This document shows, piece after piece, positions 43,635-51,590 of a stretch of 64,000 nucleotides of DNA. The stretch's first letter is position 1; every line of letters begins with the position of its first letter. The notes beneath the pieces are model-generated. The model saw only the letters and a program-made list of their open reading frames with translations, ran no database searches and had not been told where the DNA came from. The stretch is taken from NCBI GenBank assembly GCA_035703165.1, contig DASSYR010000025.1, positions 100,755-164,754 on the forward strand, read 5' to 3'. A program made the position numbers and the translations under genes. This DNA comes from AWTP1-9 sp035703165. Its GTDB lineage: Bacteria; Bacteroidota; Bacteroidia; Chitinophagales; Chitinophagaceae.

Positions 43635-43860
43635 GATTGACTTGTCCTGAAATAGGTTGACAGAAAACTGTTAACTTAATTTCGCACAAAATGAGTCAAA
43701 AAAGGAGATCAAAAGAAGAAATCGTTGCCAAGTATATAAGCGGAAAACATACATACCGGGAACTTGGGCTAAAGTATGGCATTCCTTTTCGCATCCTTCG
43801 GAAGGCGTTTTGGCTATCGCTAATTTAGCACAGCAATATGGTGTGGCGCGAAAAGCGCAT
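43635..43860 (+). mobile_element. IS3/IS150-like 5' end with truncated orfA
   Basis: The terminus TGTCCTGAAATAGGTTGACA resembles the common TGT(A/C)CTGAAATAGGTTGAC end of IS3-group elements. It leads into an ATG at 43691 encoding MSQKRRSKEEIVAKYISGKH and TYRELGLKYGIPFRILRK, an orfA helix-turn-helix, which stops at 43828 after 45 residues. Another frame then reads VLAIANLAQQYGVARKAH and stops, which may be a scrap of a different gene. Only a decayed fragment remains. Confidence 0.55.
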
Positions 43861-44006
43861 TAGGTTCTTCATTTAAGTGAAGTATTTAATCCTGTCGTAA
43901 CATCAAATACAGCTTTTTCTATATTCAAAGCTCCATTTTATCTAATAATTGATAACAATCATACCTATATGTGACTTATGACAGTACTAAACGTTGAGAC
44001 CCCCCC

Positions 44007-44014
44007 TATATTTG
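44007..44014 (+). promoter_or_regulatory. -7 box candidate of the stress-gene unit
   Basis: TATATTTG fits TAnnTTTG and lies 71 bp before the chosen ATG of the lipoprotein gene. No clear TTG occurs at -33. Confidence 0.4.
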
Positions 44015-44085
44015 TCATGAAATCGAATTCCCCTCCCTATCCCCAATTTAGTTTTTCTTTTTATCAATCCTTAAAACAAACAAAA

Positions 44086-44526
44086 ATGAAAAAAACGGTA
44101 ATCACACTGTCTGCTACGTTTTTTATTGCAGGTGCAATTTTAACAAGTTGCAATACTCCAACTAATAAAGTAGAAAATGCTAAAGAAAATGTTATTGAAG
44201 CAAAAAAAAATCTTGATAAAGCCAACGAAGAATATCAGGCAGAAGTTGTGATGTATCGTAAAGAAACATCAAATAGAATTTCGGATAACGACAAAATCAT
44301 CGCCGATTTCAAAACAAAAATCGAAAATGAGAACAAAGATGTTAAAGCAGAGTACGAAAAGAAAATTGCTCAATTAGAACAAAAAAATAAAGAGCTAAAA
44401 CAGAAGCTAGATGATTACAAAGCCGAAGGCAAAGAGAAATGGGAAACATTTAAAACAGAATTCAATCATGATATGGATGAATTGGGCAAAGCTTTCAAAG
44501 ACTTAACCGTTAATAATATTAAATAA
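44086..44526 (+). CDS. Small coiled-coil lipoprotein
   Basis: The 146-aa protein has the lipoprotein signal MKKTVITLSATFFIAGAILT ending in SCN. A long charged helix then runs through residues 25-135 (EAKKNLDKANEEYQAEV, KKIAQLEQKNKELKQKLDDY), a probable coiled coil. I chose the ATG at 44086. The frame is open to 43978, but the 36 added residues would bury the signal peptide and run through the -7 box. It is the first gene of a run of small stress-type genes (cupin, CsbD, lmo0937). Its function is unknown. Confidence 0.85.
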   Translation: MKKTVITLSATFFIAGAILTSCNTPTNKVENAKENVIEAKKNLDKANEEYQAEVVMYRKETSNRISDNDKIIADFKTKIENENKDVKAEYEKKIAQLEQKNKELKQKLDDYKAEGKEKWETFKTEFNHDMDELGKAFKDLTVNNIK

Positions 44527-44581
44527 GAAAGAATGATTTAATCATATTGGAAAATAATACCAGCAATTAAAATGTTTAACA

Positions 44582-44986
44582 ATGAAGGGATTTAAAATAG
44601 CGATTGAAAAATCAACCTTAGAAAATAATAACTTTAGAAAAGTATTATATACTTCTTCACACAGTCAATTAGTATTGATGAGCCTCATGCCCAATGAAGA
44701 GATTGGAGAAGAAATCCATAGAGAAAATGATCAGTTCTTCCGTTTTGAAAGTGGTCACGGTTTATGTATAATTGACGGGAATGAATATACAGTTAGCGAT
44801 GGTGATGCAGTTGTTATTCCAGCAGGAGCAAAACATAACATAAAAAATACGGATGGTGAAGTGGAATTGAAGATGTACACAATATATTCTCCGGCTCATC
44901 ATAAAGATGGGATCATCCGCAAAACAAAAGCTGATGCTGAGGCAAAAAAGAACCAAGAGGAATTTGAAGGAAAAACAACGGAATAA
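44582..44986 (+). CDS. Cupin-domain protein
   Basis: The 134-aa protein is a single-domain cupin. The first metal motif is in PNEEIGEEIHRENDQFFRFESG (pattern GxxxxxHxH...E, with one His replaced by Glu), and the second in GDAVVIPAGAKHNIKNT. A charged C-terminal tail follows. Such small cupins bind metals and small molecules; no specific reaction can be read. It lies 55 bp after the lipoprotein gene and 21 bp before csbD, in the same direction. Confidence 0.9.
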   Translation: MKGFKIAIEKSTLENNNFRKVLYTSSHSQLVLMSLMPNEEIGEEIHRENDQFFRFESGHGLCIIDGNEYTVSDGDAVVIPAGAKHNIKNTDGEVELKMYTIYSPAHHKDGIIRKTKADAEAKKNQEEFEGKTTE

Positions 44987-45007
44987 ATAAATTTAAAACT
45001 AATAAAA

Positions 45008-45196
45008 ATGGAAACAAAACTAAACATAAAAGGAAATTGGGATGTGTTAAAAGGCAAACTCAAACAAAAGTATGCAAAACTAACTGACGATGATTTACTT
45101 TTCGTTGAAGGAAAAGAAAATGAATTATTAGGTAGGCTTGAAAAAAAGCTTGGTCAGACTAAAGAAGAAATACGTAATGTTATTGAAAAACTTTGA
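45008..45196 (+). CDS. CsbD-family stress protein
   Basis: The 62-aa protein shows the CsbD pattern: LNIKGNWDVLKGKLKQKYAK, LTDDDLLFVEGKENELLGRL and a C-terminal QTKEEIRNVIEKL. CsbD-like proteins are small, hydrophilic and induced in general stress or stationary phase in many bacteria; their mechanism is unknown. It is the third gene of this small-gene run. Confidence 0.93.
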   Translation: METKLNIKGNWDVLKGKLKQKYAKLTDDDLLFVEGKENELLGRLEKKLGQTKEEIRNVIEKL

Positions 45197-45225
45197 TTAA
45201 ACTTTCGCAATAACCCAAATAATAA

Positions 45226-45523
45226 GCACTTAAAAATACTTATGATGAAAAAACTGATAAAAAAAGTAAAAATCAAGTAGTGAAAAAATCTACAGACGGT
45301 GCTGACAAAACAAAACCTGACATAAGGGCTGATAAAACAGGTACCAATTCAGATGCAGATAAAACTCAAAAAGAAGCCTCAATGAGAACAAAAGGCGAAG
45401 GGAAATTAGAAAAACCAAAAAGAAGAAACAGATCCCGATAAAACAGGTATTGACATAAATCCTGATAAAACAAAAAAAGAAAATTCATCGGCCAAAACTT
45501 CAACAACAACTAACAAATCATGA
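45226..45523 (+). pseudogene. Disordered DKT-repeat protein, frameshifted
   Basis: A frame open from 45226 encodes a lysine/aspartate-rich chain with repeats of DKT (DGADKTKPDIRADKT, DADKTQKEASMR). A stop then ends that frame at about 45440. One base shift near 45418 continues the same style of sequence (ETDPDKTGIDINPDKTKKEN) to a TGA at 45521-45523, which overlaps the next ATG as ATGA. Without the shift both halves would be orphaned. There is no ATG in the first frame; a GTG lies at 45280. I call it a decayed or mis-sequenced gene for a small disordered stress protein. Confidence 0.5.
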
Positions 45524-45678
45524 GAAATCTATTATATGTATTGGCTGTAATTGTAGTAATTGCCTGGGCAATTGGCTTTATTGGTTATAGTGTAGGAGGT
45601 TTAATACACATTCTGCTGGTAATTGCTCTTGTTTCAGTATTACTTGGCATTATTCAAGGAAGAAGATCTTCCAAATAG
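45520..45678 (+). CDS. lmo0937-family membrane miniprotein
   Basis: The 52-aa protein starts MRNLLYVLAVIVVIAWAIGF and ends IQGRRSSK, with two hydrophobic helices separated by a GYSVGGLIH turn. This matches the small lmo0937-type membrane proteins common beside CsbD genes in Bacteroidota. Its ATG overlaps the TGA of the preceding DKT-repeat frame, which suggests translational coupling. A paralogue is encoded on the opposite strand at 46069. Confidence 0.85.
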   Translation: MRNLLYVLAVIVVIAWAIGFIGYSVGGLIHILLVIALVSVLLGIIQGRRSSK

Positions 45679-45695
45679 GAAATTAATAATAGTAG

Positions 45696-45935
45696 TTGGT
45701 ACAGGCCCCCGGGATTTACAATATCAGGGAAGGCTACAACTTACTGGCAAAATGGGCAACAGACAAAAAAGAAAGTAAGATAGTAAGGGTTAATTCCGTT
45801 CAAGGGTTATTTAATTTGTTACAACAGAGAAGGGAATTTTACCAAGACTTTAACGTGACAATATCTGAAATTAGAAAAGAAAATATACCCTCATTAAAAG
45901 CAAGAATTAAGAAACTACAACATAACAGCCGCTAA
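45696..45935 (+). CDS. Unknown small protein or gene 3' fragment (79 aa)
   Basis: The frame encodes NIREGYNLLAKWATDKKESK and a charged C-terminus EIRKENIPSLKARIKKLQHN. The start MVQAPG is a weak GTG/TTG-type choice and there is no ATG, so it may be the 3' part of a longer gene. It ends at the left box of attC-like site 4, as a cassette gene would. I recognise no family. Confidence 0.4.
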   Translation: MVQAPGIYNIREGYNLLAKWATDKKESKIVRVNSVQGLFNLLQQRREFYQDFNVTISEIRKENIPSLKARIKKLQHNSR

Positions 45936-46003
45936 CAAAGTATATAAAATCATAACCGCCTATTGGCAGACTACGCTTCATAGACAAAACGTTATACGCA
46001 ACC
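45928..46003 (+). repeat. attC-like site 4 (short, degenerate)
   Basis: The left box CCGCTAACAAAG and right end AAAACGTTATACGCAAC are in the positions expected for an attC site, but internal pairing is weak. The following unit starts GTTATACGCA and ends at 46384 with TGCGTGTAACATC. The two are complementary over 8 of 9 bases. Confidence 0.5.
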
Positions 46004-46068
46004 CATTTGCAACAGCCTTCGTTCTTATGCCCGATAAAGTACAAAAAAATGCTTTTAAAAAACTTATT

Positions 46069-46224
46069 CTAAACAATTTTCCGACCTTGAATTACTCTAA
46101 GTATTATAGATATAATTGCAATAACAAGTAGAATATGAATAATTGCACCTGCATTAAATGCCAAAAAACCAATTGCCCAACCTATAATTAGTATCACGGC
46201 AACTATATAAAGTAAATTTCCCAT
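46069..46224 (-). CDS. lmo0937-family membrane miniprotein, second copy
   Basis: On the minus strand a 51-aa protein reads MGNLLYIVAVILIIGWAIGF ... IQGRKIV, closely related to the protein at 45520. Two hydrophobic helices flank a FNAGAIIH turn. It is reversed relative to the other cassette genes and is the only gene between attC-like site 4 and the left box at 46372. Confidence 0.85.
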   Translation of the reverse strand: MGNLLYIVAVILIIGWAIGFLAFNAGAIIHILLVIAIISIILRVIQGRKIV

Positions 46225-46383
46225 TTTTTGTATTTTTTATTGTCTTAAATATAGATTCCCAATTTAAAGATAGAACTTGTAAAGGTCTCAGAAAATAACT
46301 CAAAACAATGAGTCTTATGATTAATATCAATGTTTTCCATTTTGATTTTATTTCAAGGTATTTTGAGTATGCGTGTAACATCA

Positions 46384-46676
46384 GGTCACTGTTGCACAAC
46401 CCCAATAAAAAAATAGCTTCTATAGTTTAGCAGTAAAGGCATTGTAGGCTTTATGCCGGGCAGCTATTTTTAGTTTTTTACTTCGAACAGCAACAGATGC
46501 AAAAATTTTACGGGCTGCATTGGTCTTGTAATAAGTGTGAATAAACCCCTTTTTAATAAGCAAAAGCCTTCCACGGTTTTTGTTTTCAGCAGGGCCATTA
46601 AGCTGATACTTGTTTTGGGTGTGGTAAACTTCAGCCACTTCTTCAGATTATATACCATGGCGGCAATTAACAACAT
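46384..46676 (-). mobile_element. Transposase remnant, IS1182-like, copy 2
   Basis: The element end GGTCACTGTTGCACAACCCC lies right after GTGTAACATCA, an attC-like left box. The minus strand encodes MLLIAAMVYNLKKWLKFTTP in one frame. KTNAARKIFASVAVRSKKLK follows in another, so the end of the transposase carries a frameshift. It is the same family as the remnant at 43399 but keeps about 80 bp more. Confidence 0.65.
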
Positions 46677-46849
46677 TTTATTAGCAACTTATCGTCTGGC
46701 AGCACAACAAACAATGAGCTTTCGTATCTTTAATCAGTCCTGAAAACTTTCGGCACATCGGGCTGGCAGGGAAGGCTACACAGATGGATGTTTTTCTACT
46801 ACTTATTGATGGCCTCCTCGAAAGCTATTTATTTTACCTGCTCTTTATT

Positions 46850-47029
46850 TTAGCGCATCTTTTTTACTTCAGATGCATCCATGGCATTTGCATCCCTGTT
46901 TTCAACTAATACGGAAACATCTATAATACCACCTATTCGTTTTAAAAACCGCCTTGCCCTTTGCATGTTTTTAGTCAGGTTTGCTTTTGCTTTTTTTTTG
47001 ACTTTTTGATTAAAGTATCTTTTTTTCAT
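46850..47029 (-). pseudogene. Short basic ORF, probable transposase fragment (59 aa)
   Basis: MKKRYFNQKVKKKAKANLTK leads into RRFLKRIGGIIDVSVLVENR and stops. With in-frame stops further on, it could be an internal piece of the same decayed transposase. Its strong positive charge and position beside the remnant support this, but it is not certain. Confidence 0.4.
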
Positions 47030-47840
47030 GTTTAAACTAAATTTTTATAAAAGTGGCTGCAAATTCAATAGGGAACCCTGAGAGACCAAGCTGTTGAAAG
47101 CCCTGTCATTAATTTTTTTTCACCTTTTTTCAAATTTTTATTTTGAGAAAAAGCGATTAATAGGGAGTGGACTGTTAAGGTAATTGAAATTGTTTTAATT
47201 TTCCATAACTTCCTCGTGATACAACAGATATTCAATATGGCTAATATGATAAATTAATACTTCTTCCTGTATGTGATTCTCTTTTTTTTGAATTAATTCC
47301 GGCAAGTACTTTCATATAAGTATAAAACCTTCCATGGGTCCCTTTAGTTTTCTTATTTTATCTTGGAAAAATAAATTGCTCCACATACTGAGACCAAAAA
47401 AACAACAGGAAATGCAACATTGTTAGCATTACCTGCAAAATCATCATGAGGCATTATAAAAATTTCTCAGAGGAACAGGCTGTTTTATGGTGCAAGTTAA
47501 TTCCGGGTTGCCAGGAAAAAAATGACAGGGGTCATTCAGTTCGGTTCTGTAATATGTGGGAAACTCATTTTTATCCTTTTAGACAGGGAAACAGCATGTT
47601 ATATTATGCTGTGTATATGCTTTAAGGGCATTGTTAGCTTTTTTGCTGTCGGAAAAATATCCTTTTGTACAGATAAACTTGCTTATAGTATAATTATCAT
47701 TTTTTAAGCCACTCCATTTGAGTGCCAAAATCATTTTTAATTCTTCATGCTATAAATCATCTAACCTAATTCAGTATTATTGGTGATCACGATCAATAAA
47801 GCAATTATTACTTTGGACTAACTTTATTTAAATTTTTTTT
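47030..47840. other. Non-coding stretch before the stress island
   Basis: No convincing gene is present. Two palindromic sites are visible: AATGACAGGGGTCATT at 47521-47536, and ATTGGTGATCACGATCAAT at 47779-47797. The second lies 44 bp before the next gene, where a regulator could bind. The remaining sequence is AT-rich and probably decayed mobile DNA. Confidence 0.5.
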
Positions 47841-48278
47841 ATGGGACATTTTAAATATTATACCGTAACAAAGTTCTGGATTATTGCATTATTGTTGTTC
47901 GTAAGCATGATTCTGGCTTTGTCCTGTTCAAAAAAAATGGTATTTGGTGTTTCTTCGGTTGTGCCTGCGGCCAAAGGTTCTGTTAAGATTGGTACTGATA
48001 AAAATAAAAATTACCTGATTTCGGTAAACGTAATGCACCTAGCCGATCCAAGCAGATTAACACCAACAAAAAATGTATATGTTGTATGGATGGTAACTGA
48101 AAATGGTACCACAAGAAATTTAGGCCAGTTAAAAATCTCAACCGGTTTTTTGTCAAAAACGCTAAAAGGCTCTTTAAAAACCGTTACGCCCTTCGAGCCG
48201 ATTAGTTTTTTTATAACGGCAGAAGATGATGCTTCAACACAATTTCCTGGCACGCCGAGAGTACTTATTACGTCGTAA
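47841..48278 (+). CDS. Hypothetical lipoprotein (145 aa)
   Basis: The hydrophobic signal FWIIALLLFVSMILAL is followed by a lipobox ending in SCSKK. The mature part is a small beta-rich domain: GSVKIGTDKNKNYLISVNVM, KNVYVVWMVTENGTTRNLGQ, and PISFFITAEDD. The VYVVWMV...NLGQL pattern resembles the C-terminal domain of anti-sigma-K-type proteins, but no kinase or sigma gene is nearby. It is a single gene, with the palindrome ATTGGTGATCACGATCAAT upstream. Confidence 0.75.
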   Translation: MGHFKYYTVTKFWIIALLLFVSMILALSCSKKMVFGVSSVVPAAKGSVKIGTDKNKNYLISVNVMHLADPSRLTPTKNVYVVWMVTENGTTRNLGQLKISTGFLSKTLKGSLKTVTPFEPISFFITAEDDASTQFPGTPRVLITS

Positions 48279-48400
48279 AACATGCAATAATTAGTCATGA
48301 AGGATCAAAGAAAAATTCTACACAGGTAATTATAATACTATTTATGCTTGAGAGAAGGAAACGTATCTTTTAAAAGAGCAGCGATAAAAAAAAGTAGCAA

Positions 48401-50047
48401 ATGAGTTTTTCCTTTACATTTCCCTATGAGCCGCATAAAGATTACTCCCGAAAAGTGGCTTATTTTTGCATGGAATTTGGCATTGGCCAGCCGCTGAAAA
48501 CCTATGCAGGAGGATTGGGTTTTCTTGCTGGGTCTCATATGCGAAGCGCTTATGAGTTAAAGCAAAACATTGTTGGTATTGGCATTTTATGGAAATACAG
48601 GTACTATGACCAAATACGTAAGCAGGACCAGGCAATGGATGTGTTGTTTCAGGAAAAAGTATATGGCTTTTTGAAAAAAACTGATATAAAATTCAACATT
48701 CGTATTTCAGGGTTAAATGTACTTGCAACTGCTTATTATTTACCACAAGAGGTATTTCATACCGCGCCGGTCTTTTTTCTCAGCACAGATATTCCGGAAA
48801 ATGATTACCAGGCAAAAACAATTTGTCACAGACTTTATGATTCTAATAACGAAACTAAAATTGGCGCGACTATTTTACTGGGGGATGGCGGCGCTAAGTT
48901 ATTGGAAAAACTTAACTGGACCCCTGATGTTTATCACCTGAATGAATCACACGCTTTGCCGCTTATTTTTCATTTATATAAAAAGTACAAAGATATTGCT
49001 GAGATAAGGAATCACCTGGTTTTTACCAATCATACGCCTGAGCCGGGCGGCAATGAAAGAACCGATATCAGGTTATTGGAAAAAGTGGGCTATTTCTGCG
49101 GTATGCAGTTAGAGGATATAAAGAAAATAACACATACAGAAAATGATACACTCGATCATACACTTACCGCACTTATGCTTGCCGGAAAGGCAAATGGTGT
49201 GTCCAAATTGCATCATACTACATTATGCAAAATGTGGAAAAAGTTTGAAGGCACCTGTAAAATTATTTCCATTACTAATGCCCAAAGTTTTTCTTATTGG
49301 GCGGATGCGGAGATGTATAAAGCGCTGGCGAATGATGATGATGACGCATTGCTGAAAAGAAAAAAGCAGTGCAAACACTTGTTGTTTGAAGAAGTGGCCG
49401 ACCAGAACGGTGAAATTTATGATGAAAAGATTCTGACTATTGTTTTCGCCAAACGATTTGGTGGTTATAAAAGACCGGAATTACTTTTGAATAACATGGA
49501 TCGTTTTCATCAACTCGTTTCCGATAAAGGCAGGCCTGTTCAAATAATATGGGCAGGGAAACCATACCCGATGGATTACACCGCCATTACCTTGTTTGAT
49601 AAAATCATGAATTTATGCAAGACTTATACTAATTGTTCGATACTGGTTGGTTATGAATTGAAATTGTCTAAACTTCTGAAACAAGGAGCGGATGTATGGC
49701 TGAATGTTCCCAGACTTACGCATGAAGCATCCGGAACCAGTGGCATGTCAGCGGCAATGAACGGAGCAGTAAATGTTTCTATTCCTGATGGTTGGTTCCC
49801 CGAATTTGCGAAGCACAAAAAAAATTGCTTCGTAATTCCGCCTGCTGACATAAGCCTGCCCATACACCTCCAGGATGAGGCTGATGCAAATAGTTTATAC
49901 GATTTATTAGAGAATGAAGTGCTGCCAATGTATTATAATAACCCGTCTGATTGGCTATCTGTTATGAAGCAGGCAATGATTGATATAACGCCTGAGTTTG
50001 ATAGTAAACGGTTGGCGCAAGATTACTATGAAAAACTGTACACTTAA
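48401..50047 (+). CDS. Alpha-glucan phosphorylase-like protein (GT35 type) lacking the PLP lysine
   Basis: The 548-aa protein matches the short alpha-glucan phosphorylase family: KVAYFCMEFGIGQPLKTYAG at the N-terminus, HLNESHALPLIFHLYKKYKD, FTNHTPEPGGNER and FAKRFGGYKRPELLLNNMDR. The C-terminal motif EASGTSGMSAAMNGAVNVS has Ser where phosphorylases carry the pyridoxal-phosphate lysine (GTSGMK or GTGNMK). The enzyme may therefore not be a PLP-dependent phosphorylase. A glycosyltransferase-type role is one alternative. It lies at the edge of the stress island, where glycogen mobilisation would fit energy supply in dormancy. Confidence 0.85.
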   Translation: MSFSFTFPYEPHKDYSRKVAYFCMEFGIGQPLKTYAGGLGFLAGSHMRSAYELKQNIVGIGILWKYRYYDQIRKQDQAMDVLFQEKVYGFLKKTDIKFNIRISGLNVLATAYYLPQEVFHTAPVFFLSTDIPENDYQAKTICHRLYDSNNETKIGATILLGDGGAKLLEKLNWTPDVYHLNESHALPLIFHLYKKYKDIAEIRNHLVFTNHTPEPGGNERTDIRLLEKVGYFCGMQLEDIKKITHTENDTLDHTLTALMLAGKANGVSKLHHTTLCKMWKKFEGTCKIISITNAQSFSYWADAEMYKALANDDDDALLKRKKQCKHLLFEEVADQNGEIYDEKILTIVFAKRFGGYKRPELLLNNMDRFHQLVSDKGRPVQIIWAGKPYPMDYTAITLFDKIMNLCKTYTNCSILVGYELKLSKLLKQGADVWLNVPRLTHEASGTSGMSAAMNGAVNVSIPDGWFPEFAKHKKNCFVIPPADISLPIHLQDEADANSLYDLLENEVLPMYYNNPSDWLSVMKQAMIDITPEFDSKRLAQDYYEKLYT

Positions 50048-50223
50048 ACAGCTATAGGTGAATAACTATTAAAATTTCCGTTATTAAACTGCTTACTTCC
50101 GCTGTGGCGAGAGATACGTTGTTTGTTCATTAGACTTTGGAAAACTCCCTGGCTGTTTTTGAGCCTTATTCGCTATCAATGTGTGTCTCTACTAACGTGT
50201 CCGCATTTCGCACTAAACCTTAT

Positions 50224-51246
50224 TTATTGATATTGGATGTAAATGGGTATAGGTTTTAATTTCAATATTTCATCTGGCGTCATCAGGGGTGTGCCCGACC
50301 TTGTATCATTTTTGTAAAACAGCTTAACCCCCCCAAACTGAACGGGCTCTTTATAAATACAATGAAAATAAGTGTTCTTCTTTTCTGCAGGAAAACCAAA
50401 ACCATCCATATTCATAACAAACTGCACTTCCGGCCGGGTAATAATTTTTTTATAATTAATAACCATTCTGTTCGTAAACCGGTGTACAATCAGTATTTTT
50501 GGCGGTATATTGTACTTGTTTACTAAATGGGCGAGGTATTCCGAAGCATAGTTAATATCATTCGCATCAAGACTTCCGATAGCGGTTCCTGGAGGTAAGC
50601 CCGTTTTCATAGAATACTCAGGGTCAATACCCAAATGCACCTCCGGTAATTTTAAATAGTTCTCCAACACAGGTATTTCCTGTTGCAGTGTACTTAATCC
50701 AACCTGGATATCTAAAAACACAATGCCTTCAACTTCTTTGGCCAACGTTATCGCTTTTTCAATCTGGTGATAGGGCATACGTAAGCGGTATTTGCCACCC
50801 GCTCCAGGGCTTCGTTGTGCAGTTACTGTTATATAATGAATGGCAGGCATTACAGGTGTAAGCGTATCTGCATTTCGCCAGTTTACTATTTCTGCTTTGA
50901 GTTTCTCAAGTGTCTGTTCGGGGCTATATTCACCCAGTATACCCATCTTAACGGAATAAAAGTTCCCGTAGTAGGCAACTATTCTTTTAAACGGAAGTAT
51001 AGCCCCTGCAACAGGGTAGCTTGCGGTTGGAGGCCAACGGCCAGTAAGGTCTCCATTGGCTAATAGCTTCATTCTTCCATTATATAAAGCAGTATCAATT
51101 TGTGCAGACCGAATAATTATGTCAGCCGCCGCTTCTTTTTTCATCCGTTCGCCATCATAAATAGTCTTCGTTTCGACTTCTGAACAAGATGATGGCATAA
51201 AAGCGATCATAAAGTAGGATAACGTTTTGTACAATTTTCTGTGCAT
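50224..51246 (-). CDS. Hypothetical lipoprotein with barrel-like domain (340 aa)
   Basis: The N-terminus MHRKLYKTLSYFMIAFMPSS ends in a plausible lipobox before Cys21. The body looks like an alpha/beta barrel: KRIVAYYGNFYSVKMGILGE, PVMPAIHYITVTAQRSPG, EGIVFLDIQVGLSTLQQEI, HLGIDPEYSM, PPKILIVHRFTNRMV and VQFVMNMDGFG. These strands recall glycoside-hydrolase-like or deacetylase-like barrels, but I cannot name a family. It lies downstream of the minus-strand stress operon, separated from it by a degraded CBS-domain gene. Confidence 0.75.
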   Translation of the reverse strand: MHRKLYKTLSYFMIAFMPSSCSEVETKTIYDGERMKKEAAADIIIRSAQIDTALYNGRMKLLANGDLTGRWPPTASYPVAGAILPFKRIVAYYGNFYSVKMGILGEYSPEQTLEKLKAEIVNWRNADTLTPVMPAIHYITVTAQRSPGAGGKYRLRMPYHQIEKAITLAKEVEGIVFLDIQVGLSTLQQEIPVLENYLKLPEVHLGIDPEYSMKTGLPPGTAIGSLDANDINYASEYLAHLVNKYNIPPKILIVHRFTNRMVINYKKIITRPEVQFVMNMDGFGFPAEKKNTYFHCIYKEPVQFGGVKLFYKNDTRSGTPLMTPDEILKLKPIPIYIQYQ

Positions 51247-51256
51247 TATCTGTATT

Positions 51257-51480
51257 TCATCTTTTTGATTCGTTAGTGAGTATAATGTATTCTACAATAT
51301 TGTCCAAGACTGTTATTCCAAACAAATTATTATTGTCCTTAACAAATAATAATGGGTATTTATGAATTTGCAATAGCCCGGATGCTTTTTCTGCTGGTGC
51401 ATCGGCTTTGTGTAAACAAGGTTACTGTTTGTTGCTACTTCAGCACCCGTTTCTTTAGAGTACATTTGTAATGCTTTCAT
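51257..51480 (-). pseudogene. CBS-domain protein remnant
   Basis: An ATG at 51480 opens MKALQMYSKETGAEVATNSN and soon loses the frame. The shifted frame reads DAPAEKASGLLQIHKYPLLF and DNNNLFGITVLDNIVEYI, the second half of a CBS domain, and ends at 51257. One frameshift near 51410 explains both parts. It probably derived from a stand-alone CBS-domain protein of the stress island. Confidence 0.6.
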
Positions 51481-51590
51481 AGCAACTTTGTTTTCAAATA
51501 TTTTTTATAATCTGATGCTTATTATTACAAAATTGATTTAATAGAATCCTTATAAATAGGTACAAATAATCCGGTAAATAAAAAATGTTT

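Noticed and set aside
43860..44080. Coding start of the lipoprotein at 43978
   Set aside because: The 36 extra residues would precede a perfect lipoprotein signal and include a -7 promoter box, so the start was set at 44086.
47522..47707. Possible 61-aa hydrophobic protein
   Set aside because: It has no homology pattern and an uneven hydrophobic profile, lies in decayed DNA, and its start overlaps the AATGACAGGGGTCATT site.
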